DNA of 64,000 nucleotides. Origin: JBGTIS01 sp041745535. GTDB lineage: Bacteria; Bacteroidota; Bacteroidia; Cytophagales; Cyclobacteriaceae. A program made the translations under genes and the position numbers. This document shows, piece after piece, positions 18,491-26,860 of the stretch. The DNA lies in NCBI GenBank assembly GCA_041745535.1, contig JBGTIS010000030.1, forward strand, positions 1 through 64,000, in the 5' to 3' direction. The notes below the pieces were generated by a model. It was given only the letters and a program-made list of their open reading frames with translations. It was not told where the DNA came from and did not search any database. Positions within the stretch are counted from its first letter, which is position 1; every line of letters begins with the position of its first letter.

Positions 18491-19801
18491 ATGAGATTAT
18501 TTTGCTTTCTAACGGGTATTCTTTTTTGCTGTAATACTGCTTTTGCTCAGGATACCCTTTCGCTGCGGCAGGCTATTCAGATTGGTCTGGAAAATAATTT
18601 TGATATTCTGATAGCAAAAAACAATCAGTTAATAGCAAAAAATAATAACTCGCTGGGCAATGCTGGTTTTTTACCATCGGCTAATTTGTATGCTGATTTA
18701 ACCAAAGAGACGCAGGATACAGAACAGGTTTTTGCTGATGGTCGCAAACAGAATGTTGACAATGCGAAATCTACCAATAAAGTGGCTTCCGGCGAAATCC
18801 AATGGGTAATTTTTGATGGTACTCAAATGTTCGTAAACTATCAGCAACTCAACGAACTCGAGCAGGCTGAAGCGATTAGCACCGAAATTACTATCGAAAA
18901 TAAAGTAGCTGAAATTAGCAGTGCCTACTACCTGGTAATTTTACAGCAAGCACAGCAAAAAGTGTTTCAGGAGTCGTTAGTGCTTTCTCAGGAAAGGTTA
19001 GATATTGCAAAGGCCAAATATAATGTTGGAAAAGCTTCTAAACTTGAGTACTTAACGGCTCAGGTAGATTATAATGCTGACAAATCGGCGCTTATTCAGC
19101 AAAACGAGGTTTTATATAATGCCAAGGTGTCGCTTAACAACCTGCTGAACCGGGTACCTGATACCAGTTTTGAAGTTCCCAATGAAATAGCGCCTGATCT
19201 TACTCTGCAAATGGAAGTGCTGCGTGAGGCCATAGTAGCTACCAACCCAAATTTGTTGCTGGCACAGCGTAATCAGAATATAGCTTACCTGGAAGCAAAG
19301 CGACTCCGTGCCGGTTACTATCCGCAAATCGCTTTAACAGGGGGCTTTAATTATAACTCTCTGGAAGCACAGGCTGGGTTTGTGCTTTTGCGTAACTCTA
19401 ATGGCCCTTATTATGGCATTACCGGAACCTGGAATATTTTTGATGGCTTTAACCGGAAAAGAGGCATTCAAAATGCCAAAATTGAGATTGAAAATACCCT
19501 ACTCCAGACCGAACGCCTAAAACAAGAGCTGTTGGCCGAACTGGAAAAAAACTTTATGGATTATACCAACAACATTACGCTGGTTGAACTGGAAGAAGAA
19601 AATCTGGATGTAGCCAAAGAAAATACCCAGATTGCGCTAGAACGATATCGGCTGGGTAATACCAATAACCTTGAACTTCGGGAAGTGCAGCAAAATGCTG
19701 TAGAGGCAGAAAGTCGGTTAATCAATGCTATTTATTCTACTAAATTAGCAGAAATTGAACTGCTTAGGCTAAGTAGTAAAATTATTGAATCTCAGGGGTA
19801 G
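18491..19801 (+). CDS. TolC family outer-membrane efflux channel
   Basis: 436-residue outer-membrane factor with a signal peptide (cleavage after AFAQ, about residue 20) and two repeats of long alpha-helical hairpins with short beta-strands, as in TolC. Typical marks are LSLRQAIQIGLENNFDI at the N-terminus, LDIAKAKYNVGKASKLEYLTAQ in repeat 1 and VAKENTQIALERYRLGNTNNLELREVQ in repeat 2 (partial quotes). It completes a tripartite efflux pump with the two genes upstream and follows the pump gene after 56 bp. Confidence 0.93.
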   Translation: MRLFCFLTGILFCCNTAFAQDTLSLRQAIQIGLENNFDILIAKNNQLIAKNNNSLGNAGFLPSANLYADLTKETQDTEQVFADGRKQNVDNAKSTNKVASGEIQWVIFDGTQMFVNYQQLNELEQAEAISTEITIENKVAEISSAYYLVILQQAQQKVFQESLVLSQERLDIAKAKYNVGKASKLEYLTAQVDYNADKSALIQQNEVLYNAKVSLNNLLNRVPDTSFEVPNEIAPDLTLQMEVLREAIVATNPNLLLAQRNQNIAYLEAKRLRAGYYPQIALTGGFNYNSLEAQAGFVLLRNSNGPYYGITGTWNIFDGFNRKRGIQNAKIEIENTLLQTERLKQELLAELEKNFMDYTNNITLVELEEENLDVAKENTQIALERYRLGNTNNLELREVQQNAVEAESRLINAIYSTKLAEIELLRLSSKIIESQG

Positions 19802-19860
19802 CAACTTCCGGTGCTTTTCACCTTTATTGGTGGTTCAACCTAAAATGTGGCTGTTTTATT

Positions 19861-20841
19861 ATGAAAGCAATACTGGTTAGTGCTCCGGGAGGTCCGGAAA
19901 ATTTAACGTTTGGCAACTATCCTGACCCTTCACCCGCACCATACGAAATTGTGGTTAAAGTGGCTGCCACCGCCCTGAACCGTGCCGATACGTTGCAGCG
20001 CCAGGGCAAGTACCCTCCTCCTGCGGGTGCCAGTCCTGTTTTAGGACTTGAGATGAGTGGGGAAGTGGTAGCAAAAGGAAATAAAGTTACCAAATGGCAG
20101 GCAGGCAATCGCGTTTTTGGTTTGCTTTCTGGTGGCGGTTATGCCGAATACGCGGTTATTCATGAAGATATGGCCATGCCCATACCAGAAAACCTGTCGT
20201 ATGCGGAAGCAACTGCCATTCCTGAAGTTTTTCTTACTGCTTATCAGGCCATTTTCTGGTTAGGGAAGCTCAAGAAAAATGAAACCATACTGATTCACGC
20301 TGGCGCCAGCGGTGTAGGAACTGCCGCAATCCAATTGGCTAAACAACTGGACGCGAAAATTATAGTTACAGCATCGGCCAAAAAGCACGCCATCTGTACA
20401 GAACTGGGCGCCGCGCTTGCCATTGATTACCAAAAGGATGACTTCAAAGAAAAAGTACTTGAATTTACGGCAAATAGGGGTGTGAACCTGATTATTGATT
20501 TCATAGGAGGGCCGTACCTTGAAAAAAATATTAATTGCCTGCAAACTGATGCCGCCTTAATTATTTTAGCCACTTTGGGTGGAGGAAAAGCGGAGCATAT
20601 CCACATGCGGAAATGGCTGATGAAACGCCTAAATATAATGGGTTCTACCTTACGTTCACGAAGTTTAGAATATCAGATCGCGCTTACAGAAGCTTTTTCA
20701 ACTTTTGCGCTGCCTTTGTTCCAACATCAAACATTAAAGCCTATTATTGACAGTATTCTGAGTTGGAAAGATGTGCGGAAAGCGCACCGGTATATGGAAA
20801 ATAATGGAAATACCGGAAAAATTATTTTAATGGTTGACTAA
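19861..20841 (+). CDS. NAD(P)H:quinone oxidoreductase, zinc-independent MDR family (PIG3/QOR-like)
   Basis: 326-residue medium-chain reductase. The N-terminal GroES-like domain carries NRADTLQRQGKYPPPAG and GLEMSGEV, and the Rossmann domain carries the NADPH motif AGASGVGTAAIQLAKQL near residue 150. The zinc-ligand cysteines of alcohol dehydrogenases are absent, as in quinone oxidoreductases. The YPPPxGASPxLGLExSG pattern is that of the PIG3/TP53I3 branch. It reduces quinones or other reactive carbonyl compounds. It lies 59 bp behind the efflux operon on the same strand, so co-expression in a toxic-compound response is possible but unproven. Confidence 0.88.
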   Translation: MKAILVSAPGGPENLTFGNYPDPSPAPYEIVVKVAATALNRADTLQRQGKYPPPAGASPVLGLEMSGEVVAKGNKVTKWQAGNRVFGLLSGGGYAEYAVIHEDMAMPIPENLSYAEATAIPEVFLTAYQAIFWLGKLKKNETILIHAGASGVGTAAIQLAKQLDAKIIVTASAKKHAICTELGAALAIDYQKDDFKEKVLEFTANRGVNLIIDFIGGPYLEKNINCLQTDAALIILATLGGGKAEHIHMRKWLMKRLNIMGSTLRSRSLEYQIALTEAFSTFALPLFQHQTLKPIIDSILSWKDVRKAHRYMENNGNTGKIILMVD

Positions 20842-20883
20842 TTTGATTTATCATTGTAGCCTTTCTGAACAAAAGAGAATTTA

Positions 20884-21546
20884 ATGATAATGGAAGAAAG
20901 ACGGCATCTGGCAAAAAAACTCTGGCATTACCATCTCCTTAATCATTCCATAATCCCTGCCGATTGTATACTCGCTTTGGGAAGTAACGATATACGGGTG
21001 GCAGAAAGGGCCGCTGAGTTATTTCTGAATGGATATGCCCCAATTGTTGTTTTTTCCGGAGGCCTTGGAAATTTTACCAAAGGAAACTGGCAAACTGCCG
21101 AAGCTGATACTTTTGCCAAAATTGCCCGGAATATGGGAGTTCCGCATCATAAGATATTTACCGAAAATAGATCTACCAATACAGGAGAAAATATCGTATT
21201 CAGTTACAATCTCCTTAAAAAACATCAAATGCTTCCTGCCAGTATGATTCTGGTGCAGAAACCGTTTATGGAAAGGCGTACTTTCGCCACTTTTAAAAAG
21301 CAATGGCCTGATCCTACTACCATGTTTACAGTCACCTCGCCTCAAATCTCCTTTGAAAACTACACGAACGATTCCATTACGGAAACACACCTGATTAATG
21401 CCATGATTGGCGATTTGCAAAGGATAAAAGTATATCCGGAAAAAGGTTTTCAGGTTTATCAGGAAATACCAGATGAGGTATGGCAGGCTATGAATGCGCT
21501 AATTACGTTAGGCTATGACCAGCACCTGATACATAATTCTATTTAA
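20884..21546 (+). CDS. YdcF/DUF218 family protein
   Basis: 220-residue soluble protein of the DUF218 (YdcF, SanA/ElyC-type) fold: DCILALGSNDIRVAERAAELF, the Rossmann-like start (partial quote), PIVVFSGGLG, and the family block ENRSTNTGENIVFS. The C-terminal helices hold MILVQKPFMERRTFATFK. YdcF of E. coli binds S-adenosylmethionine, and membrane-bound relatives act in cell-envelope metabolism. This copy has no membrane segment, so a cytoplasmic role like YdcF is more likely. Substrate and role are unknown. It starts at ATG 20884; ATG 20890 is also possible. Confidence 0.82.
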   Translation: MIMEERRHLAKKLWHYHLLNHSIIPADCILALGSNDIRVAERAAELFLNGYAPIVVFSGGLGNFTKGNWQTAEADTFAKIARNMGVPHHKIFTENRSTNTGENIVFSYNLLKKHQMLPASMILVQKPFMERRTFATFKKQWPDPTTMFTVTSPQISFENYTNDSITETHLINAMIGDLQRIKVYPEKGFQVYQEIPDEVWQAMNALITLGYDQHLIHNSI

Positions 21547-21617
21547 ATTCAAACCCTTACTTGTTTCTTTAGTTATAATTGGTAGACCAATAACAATCAT
21601 AACCAAACAAATAAAAA

Positions 21618-22094
21618 ATGGAAAAGTTAAATACAGGTCTTTCGGAAAAGGAAAGGTCTGGCTCGGCTGAAATACTCAACAAAGTATTGTCCGATGAATT
21701 TGTGTTGTATACAAAAACCAGAAAATACCACTGGAACGTAACGGGCATGCAATTTAAATCGATGCACGAACTGTTTGAAGAGCACTACCGCGACATCGAA
21801 ATGAAAATTGATGAAGTAGCCGAGCGCGTACGGGCACTAGGCCTGCTGGCCATCGGTACCTTGGAACAGTTTAAAGAGCTTTCCCGGTTAAAAGAATCGT
21901 CCGAAGATATTGCTGATCCGGCGACTATGATCAAAAATCTGGTGAATGATCATGAAATGATTATTACCAATTTGCGGAAAGACCTGAAAATCTGCGAAGA
22001 AAAATACAACGATATGGGTACCAGCGACTTCTTAACAGGCATGATGGAAGACCATGAAAAAATGGCCTGGATGCTCAGGGCCTACTTAGAGTAA
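21618..22094 (+). CDS. dps: Dps family ferritin-like DNA-protection protein
   Basis: 158-residue four-helix-bundle protein forming a 12-mer shell that oxidises Fe(II) with H2O2 and shields DNA in starvation or oxidative stress. The intersubunit ferroxidase ligands are seen in YHWNV (His) and HELFEEHYRDIEMKIDEVAER (His, Asp, Glu). The last helix holds DHEKMAWMLRAYLE. The N-terminal tail is short and Lys/Glu-mixed, so DNA binding by the tail is uncertain. It is followed after 47 bp by a Crp-type regulator on the same strand, a plausible but unproven controller. Confidence 0.94.
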   Translation: MEKLNTGLSEKERSGSAEILNKVLSDEFVLYTKTRKYHWNVTGMQFKSMHELFEEHYRDIEMKIDEVAERVRALGLLAIGTLEQFKELSRLKESSEDIADPATMIKNLVNDHEMIITNLRKDLKICEEKYNDMGTSDFLTGMMEDHEKMAWMLRAYLE

Positions 22095-22141
22095 TTAACA
22101 TCCGCTTCACAATCGATTAACTGTTCAAAACTTTGGTTCAA

Positions 22142-22717
22142 ATGGAAGATAATCCGGTCATGGTAGAAAAGCTTCTTGCCCAAACAGGATTATCTTCCGA
22201 CTATGAAAGCGCCTTTATTGAAACAGAAAAAACCACTTTCAGAAAAGGAGATATTCTCACTCATGCCGGTGAAGTGGAAAATTATATCTACTTCATTACA
22301 AAAGGATCTGTTAAGGTTTCCTATTTTACTGATACCAAAGAATACATCCTGGATTTCTGGTTTCAGGACGACTTTTTTTCCTCCTACATGTCGTTTCTGG
22401 AACGAACTCCTGCCCTTACCCAGGTAACCGCCTTAACAGAAACCGAAGTTGAAAGCATCCAATACAGCCAACTTTACACATTATATCGTACCTCTCATAT
22501 CGCCAGCGAAATCGGCCGGAAAATGGCAGAGCGATTGTACATCCATAAAACCAGGAAAGAAATTGATCTGATTTCACTTACTGCTGAACAACGCTATAGA
22601 AATCTGCTGGAACATTCCAAAAACCTGATTCAGGAAGTACCGGTTAAATACATTGCTTCTTACCTGGGCATTGAACCGGAAAGCCTGAGCCGCATCCGAA
22701 AAAAAATAATTACCTAA
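22142..22717 (+). CDS. Crp/Fnr family transcriptional regulator
   Basis: 191-residue regulator. Residues about 25-120 form a cyclic-nucleotide-type beta-roll (FRKGDILTHAGEVENYIYFI, family block), then the dimerisation helix, and a C-terminal winged helix with YIASYLGIEPESLSRIRKKI as the recognition part. The phosphate-binding Arg of true cAMP sites is not obvious, as in most Bacteroidota Crp-like proteins, so the ligand is probably not cAMP. The ATG at 22142 is taken instead of TTG 22133. It follows dps directly. Its targets are unknown. Confidence 0.85.
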   Translation: MEDNPVMVEKLLAQTGLSSDYESAFIETEKTTFRKGDILTHAGEVENYIYFITKGSVKVSYFTDTKEYILDFWFQDDFFSSYMSFLERTPALTQVTALTETEVESIQYSQLYTLYRTSHIASEIGRKMAERLYIHKTRKEIDLISLTAEQRYRNLLEHSKNLIQEVPVKYIASYLGIEPESLSRIRKKIIT

Positions 22718-22750
22718 CATACATCAAGTGATGGTATGAAATGCCTTTTT

Positions 22751-22758
22751 TAATTTTG
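22751..22758 (+). promoter_or_regulatory. -7 promoter box (TAATTTTG) that fixes the DoxX gene start
   Basis: TAATTTTG matches TAnnTTTG and ends just 1 bp before the GTG at 22760. A transcript started from it would begin inside or after that codon, so the ATG at 22781 is the likely start. No clear -33 box is visible. Confidence 0.4.
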
Positions 22759-22780
22759 TGTGAAACAAAAACAAAAAGTT

Positions 22781-23266
22781 ATGGCATTTTTTATTTTTCT
22801 TATTTCCGTCTGGATTGTACTATGGCTTATTTCAAAGTTTACTTCAGCAGGTTTATTACAATCTCATGCCTATAAGGCCCGTATAGCATTCTCCGCCGGT
22901 TTTATTTTTATTGGCATATTGCACATAATTAAGCCGGAAAGCCTTACCTATATGATTGAGGATTTTGTCCCCTACCCGGTTTTTATAGTTTATGCCACTG
23001 GTTTTATGGAAATTGGGTTGGCCATTATGATTCAGATAAAAAAGCTACGGAAAATTACCGGATGGATCATTATTGCTTATCTTATTGCCATTTTTCCGGC
23101 AAACATTTATGTGGCTGTTAACAATTTACCATCGCCCGGAAGTCTTCCTTCCGAACCCTGGTACCAATGGCTACGCTTATTCTTCCAACCCGTTTACATC
23201 GCATGGGTGTATTTCTGTGCCATTAATCCGGAGGCTAAACAAGCCATTACAGCTAAATCCGCATAA
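22781..23266 (+). CDS. DoxX-like membrane protein
   Basis: 161-residue inner-membrane protein with four hydrophobic helices: an N-terminal one at about 2-20, then about 40-58, 67-84 and 92-112, plus a C-terminal amphipathic part (WYQWLRLFFQPVYIAWVYF). The GFIFIGILHIIKPESLTYMI and GFMEIGLAIMI blocks match DoxX/DoxX-like proteins, some of which pass electrons or take part in thiosulfate or oxidative-stress chemistry. The role here is unknown. The first plausible codon is GTG 22760 (168 residues), but the -7 box at 22751 argues for ATG 22781. A 10-bp-stem hairpin follows the gene. Confidence 0.75.
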   Translation: MAFFIFLISVWIVLWLISKFTSAGLLQSHAYKARIAFSAGFIFIGILHIIKPESLTYMIEDFVPYPVFIVYATGFMEIGLAIMIQIKKLRKITGWIIIAYLIAIFPANIYVAVNNLPSPGSLPSEPWYQWLRLFFQPVYIAWVYFCAINPEAKQAITAKSA

Positions 23267-23279
23267 TCCTATCATCCCC

Positions 23280-23302
23280 GTGGTCAGTGTCCCACTGACC
23301 AC
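23280..23302. repeat. Perfect 10-bp stem-loop after the DoxX gene
   Basis: GTGGTCAGTG (23280-23289) pairs with CACTGACCAC (23293-23302) around a 3-nt loop. There is no T tract directly on either side, so it is not a standard terminator. Its strength and GC content stand out in this AT-rich gap and suggest an RNA hairpin or a copy of a dispersed palindromic repeat. Confidence 0.5.
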
Positions 23303-23393
23303 AACAGGTGACCCAAACCCTTAGCCGGATTTTTTACTTTAATGCGCTGCCACCTTTTCAAATGCTAAATAGCCATAATTAATTTTCGAAAGT

Positions 23394-25316
23394 TTAACGA
23401 TTTAGTTCTATTTTATCATTCATGGTTTCCTGCTCCTGCAAATTGCCTCCAGCTTCTATTATCGACGATCCAAATACCTGAATAGTAGCTTTAATGAAAT
23501 CTTCTTCATTAGCTTTATAAATATTGTCTACATACTTCTGCGGGTTGCGATCTATATAGGGGAACCAGGTACTGTGTATCTGAATCATGATTTTGTGTCC
23601 TTTTTTGAAAGTATGCAACACATCCTGCAAAGGAAATTCCACATCGGTTGGCTCATTCGGTTTAAAAGGCTCTGGTTTGTCGAATCCGTTGCGGAATCTG
23701 CCCCGAAAAACTTCATGCCGTACCAGTTGCTGGTAATCGCCCATAATGATATTCGGTGGATTGTGCTCATCCTGTGGCGCGTCAGGTGGGTACACATCTA
23801 TCAGTTTTACAATAAAATCGGCATCGGTACTGCTAATGGCCACCTTAAGTTTGGCCATAATTTCTCCGGCAACCGTTACATTTTCCGGCAGCATTTCAGT
23901 TTCAAAAGTAAGCACGTCAGGCCGGGTAGCCGCATACCGCTGATCGTCGGACATAAATCGACGGGGGGTAAATACCAGTCCTTCGGTTTGCGAAGTGTAA
24001 GGAACCGGATGGGCCGGATCGCTCACGTATTCGAAAGCAGCATTCGGATCAATAGGTTCATTTACTGATAGCTTGCCCCCTTCACCAAAATAAAGTTTTA
24101 TTGGCGTTACTTCTGTAGGCGGCCAGGCATCAAACTTTTTCCAGGTTTTAAGTCCGGTATCAAACATATAGGCTTCCGGTAACGGATTGATTTTTTCATC
24201 TTTTAGAAAGTGAGCAAAGAAATTCCTTTCAATTTCACGCTGATAAAATGTGGAAATGCTATCGCCAAAATAAATATGGTTTACTGCCTGAAAGCCTTTT
24301 TCCCGTGCCCAGTCGCCATGGCTCCAGGGGCCCATTACAATGGTGTTGTATGTATGATCGTTGTTGTTCTCAATAGTTTTATAAATATTCAATGGCCCGA
24401 ACAGATCTTCGGCATCAAACCAGCCGCCCACGGTCATTACGGCATGGTTTACCGATTTCAGGTGCGGTAAAATGCTACGTTTTTGCCAGAAATCATCATA
24501 ATTAGGATGTTCCACAATTTGCTGCCAGAAAAAATTGTCGTAGTGGTATTTTTTAGTAGCATTTTTTAATGGCCCCATTTCAAGATTAAATTCATAGCCA
24601 TCAGGAACATTCTGTCCATAAAACCTTTGAATTTCATCAGCAAACCAGTGTTGCTGGGTAGTATCTTCTTTCTGATAACCAAACACAGCAAAAGCAGCCA
24701 GATAACTTTGCAAAAACGCGCCCTGATGGTGAAAATCATCAAAAAAGAAATCGGAAATAGGTGCCTGTGGTGAGGAAGCCTTCAGCGCCGGATGGGCGTC
24801 GGGCAGGGCCGCTGCCGTATAAAAACCAGGATAGGAAATACCCCACATGCCTACTTTTCCATTATTCTCTTTTACATTTTTTACCAGCCAGTCGATGGTA
24901 TCCCAGGTATCAGAGCTTTCGTCGACCGCGGATTTATTTTTCCGGTCATTTCCCGGAATATTAGGTCGCATATTATCAAAAGTACCTTCCGACATGTAGC
25001 GCCCCCGTACATCCTGATGTACAAAAATGTATTTATCATGCATCATGTAAGGCGATGGGCCAAGCCGCTGTGCATATGCATCTTCACCGTATGGAGCAAT
25101 GCTGTAACAGGTGCGGTTCAGCATCATCGGGTATTTAACCGACTTATCTTTGGGCGTATACACAATGGTATACAATTTTATACCATCGCGCATGGGTATC
25201 TGGTATTCAGCTTTATCATAATTTTCACGAATGAATAAGGAATCATCCGTAGCATTTTGGGCATAGGCTGAAAATGCGGTTAATACGATTAGTACAGTGA
25301 TTTTTAAGCTTTTCAT
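23394..25316 (-). CDS. CocE/NonD family hydrolase (X-Pro dipeptidyl-peptidase S15 type)
   Basis: 640-residue exported alpha/beta-hydrolase with a signal peptide (MKSLKITVLIVLTAFSAYAQ). The catalytic domain has the nucleophile in WGISYPGFY, Asp in GGWFDAEDLFG and His in GPWSHGDWAREKG. The C-terminal X-Pro/CocE-type beta-jelly domain follows from about residue 420 (ending in HKIMIQIHSTWFPYIDRNP, in part). Family members hydrolyse esters (cocaine esterase), glutaryl-amides or X-Pro peptides; the substrate here is unknown, but secretion to the periplasm fits scavenging of peptides or esters. The ATG at 25316 suits the signal peptide; ATG 25337 would add seven residues. Confidence 0.9.
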   Translation of the reverse strand: MKSLKITVLIVLTAFSAYAQNATDDSLFIRENYDKAEYQIPMRDGIKLYTIVYTPKDKSVKYPMMLNRTCYSIAPYGEDAYAQRLGPSPYMMHDKYIFVHQDVRGRYMSEGTFDNMRPNIPGNDRKNKSAVDESSDTWDTIDWLVKNVKENNGKVGMWGISYPGFYTAAALPDAHPALKASSPQAPISDFFFDDFHHQGAFLQSYLAAFAVFGYQKEDTTQQHWFADEIQRFYGQNVPDGYEFNLEMGPLKNATKKYHYDNFFWQQIVEHPNYDDFWQKRSILPHLKSVNHAVMTVGGWFDAEDLFGPLNIYKTIENNNDHTYNTIVMGPWSHGDWAREKGFQAVNHIYFGDSISTFYQREIERNFFAHFLKDEKINPLPEAYMFDTGLKTWKKFDAWPPTEVTPIKLYFGEGGKLSVNEPIDPNAAFEYVSDPAHPVPYTSQTEGLVFTPRRFMSDDQRYAATRPDVLTFETEMLPENVTVAGEIMAKLKVAISSTDADFIVKLIDVYPPDAPQDEHNPPNIIMGDYQQLVRHEVFRGRFRNGFDKPEPFKPNEPTDVEFPLQDVLHTFKKGHKIMIQIHSTWFPYIDRNPQKYVDNIYKANEEDFIKATIQVFGSSIIEAGGNLQEQETMNDKIELNR

Positions 25317-25393
25317 AGGTGGCTTCTCTGGTTTCATTTTAAATTAAATAAACTTTCTGGAATAACAGTAAAAGATAAAAGCTTATTTTTTAA

Positions 25394-25510
25394 TTTTTAA
25401 AATACAAGCTGTATGGCAAAGAAAAGCGCTGCCTACTCCAGGCAAACTATAAAAGAAGATTCCGACTTACCGATGTGCATGGCAAAGTGGTTGACGATAT
25501 TTTAGCGTAA
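25394..25510 (+). pseudogene. Possible gene remnant without a start codon
   Basis: An open frame of about 38 codons between stops (25391 and 25508) has no start codon but reads protein-like, with FRLTDVHGKVVDDILA before the stop. It may be the tail of a deleted gene in the gap between the CocE-type hydrolase and OsmC genes. I cannot name the parent family. Chance is not excluded. Confidence 0.2.
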
Positions 25511-25551
25511 AAATAGGCAGTTGTCCGAAAGGGTTTGTTTCTGTTAATTAT

Positions 25552-26052
25552 CTAGGTTATTTCTACCTGTAATTCATTCCCTTTCATCAGGGTTTGGTAT
25601 ACCACACAATACCGTTCGGTTAGCTTAATCAGCGAAGTAATTCTGTCTTCTTTTTCATCAGTTTTAAGTTCAAACTTCAACCTGATGCTTTTAAATCCTA
25701 CCGGTGCATCTTTGTCGACTGCTAACGTTCCTCTGAAATCCAAGTCGCCTTCTACATGCACGGTGGCATCCTGCAGGTTAAAATCCAAAGCCGTGGCTAC
25801 TGCTTTTAAGGTAACCCCGGCACAGGCAGCCAGCGCTTCCAGCAGCATATCGCCTGAGCAGGCAGACAGGCCGTCGCCCCCGGTTGCAGGGTGTAAGCCA
25901 GCTTCTACCATGGCTTTTCCGGTTTCTATTTTACAGGTTATGCCCGCGCCTATGCTCGATTTTGCTTTTAGTGTGATTAAAGCGGATTCAGGCTGGGTTT
26001 TATATTTGCTTTTCAGCGGAGTTTGCAATGCTTTCAGTTCTTCCGATTTCAT
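25552..26052 (-). CDS. OsmC family peroxide-resistance-type protein
   Basis: 166-residue OsmC/YhfA-like protein. Two redox cysteines are in place: Cys in LLEALAACAGVTL (main helix) and Cys in TERYCVVYQTL near the C-terminus, the pair that reduces organic hydroperoxides in Ohr/OsmC proteins. The extra Cys in LSACSGDM is also seen in this YhfA-like branch. The ATG at 26052 has GAGG at a good distance (AAAGAGGCAACT); the longer frame to 26103 adds 17 residues that do not resemble the family. It probably helps in oxidative stress with dps and the quinone reductase nearby. Confidence 0.85.
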   Translation of the reverse strand: MKSEELKALQTPLKSKYKTQPESALITLKAKSSIGAGITCKIETGKAMVEAGLHPATGGDGLSACSGDMLLEALAACAGVTLKAVATALDFNLQDATVHVEGDLDFRGTLAVDKDAPVGFKSIRLKFELKTDEKEDRITSLIKLTERYCVVYQTLMKGNELQVEIT

Positions 26053-26231
26053 AGTTGCCTCTTTATGATAAGGATAAATATCGGCATTTTTTATTTCTCT
26101 CACTAAAATCTGTTTTTTGAAAAGTTTAAATAACTACAACTGAATTTTTTTTGAAATTAAAGAACCAATTTTCTATTAATACAATTGAATCCTAATGCAG
26201 CCAAATAGCATTTCCTGTAGAAAATGAGTCT

Positions 26232-26507
26232 GTGCCCATCCAAACAGCCGATCAAAAGCTGCTTACCTTCTTTTTTTGTGCCTCCTTAACCACAGGAGTA
26301 GTACTTTTAATCATCGGGAAGATAGTATGGTGGCTGGTTGTTTTTCCGGTAAATACCGAAATGGCAAACTGGTTTCCCGACGCGCTTCCGACAAACTTTG
26401 ATGTCCTTCGCAAACAATGGGAATCTGGGCATGCCGCCATGGCGCTGATAAAAATTATGGGCTTAACAGCTTTATTCACCGCTGTGGTTACAAAATCATT
26501 GGAATAA
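26232..26507 (+). CDS. Small two-helix membrane protein of unknown function
   Basis: 91-residue protein with two hydrophobic segments (about 10-38, TTGVVLLIIGKIVWWLVVFP, and about 70-88, ALIKIMGLTALFTAVVT). Between them is a soluble loop, TEMANWFPDALPTNFDVLRKQWESGH. GTG is the only reasonable start, since an ATG eight bases upstream is in another frame. I do not recognise the family. It lies 45 bp before the Kazal lipoprotein on the same strand, but no functional link is evident. Confidence 0.5.
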   Translation: MPIQTADQKLLTFFFCASLTTGVVLLIIGKIVWWLVVFPVNTEMANWFPDALPTNFDVLRKQWESGHAAMALIKIMGLTALFTAVVTKSLE

Positions 26508-26552
26508 ATTACAAGAATATTAAAGGAAGCACCGATATTTACAATATAAACT

Positions 26553-26822
26553 ATGAGGTTCATACTACAAAAAATGAAATATCGCTTATTTAAAACATTT
26601 GTTTTTACAATTGCGGCATCCGCACTCATGATGGCGCATTCCTGTAAAACGGCTGACCGTACAGCAACTAATTGCATAGATGAATCGAAAATAAGTGAAG
26701 GTCCATGTACCATGGATTATACTCCTGTTTGCGGATGCGATGGAAAAACCTATAGCAATGCCTGTGTGGCTGGCAGAAGTGGCGTTACTACCTGGACCAA
26801 TGGCGAATGCGCCGAAAAATAA
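26553..26822 (+). CDS. Kazal-type protease inhibitor lipoprotein
   Basis: 89-residue lipoprotein with one Kazal domain. A signal peptide ends in the lipobox MAHSC; the true start may be ATG 26574 (82 residues). The domain has six Cys in the Kazal order: CIDES, PCTMDY, PVCGC (two), SNACV and GEC, with the signature PVCGCDGKTYSNAC. Lining it up with turkey ovomucoid domain 3 (CTLEYRPLCG) puts Met at the P1 position (CTMDYTPVCG), which predicts inhibition of chymotrypsin/subtilisin-like serine proteases. Displayed on the cell surface or in the periplasm, it may guard against self or predator proteases. Confidence 0.88.
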   Translation: MRFILQKMKYRLFKTFVFTIAASALMMAHSCKTADRTATNCIDESKISEGPCTMDYTPVCGCDGKTYSNACVAGRSGVTTWTNGECAEK

Positions 26823-26860
26823 AGACCTCTTCAAGATTTATGAGGTATATATAAATCCAT

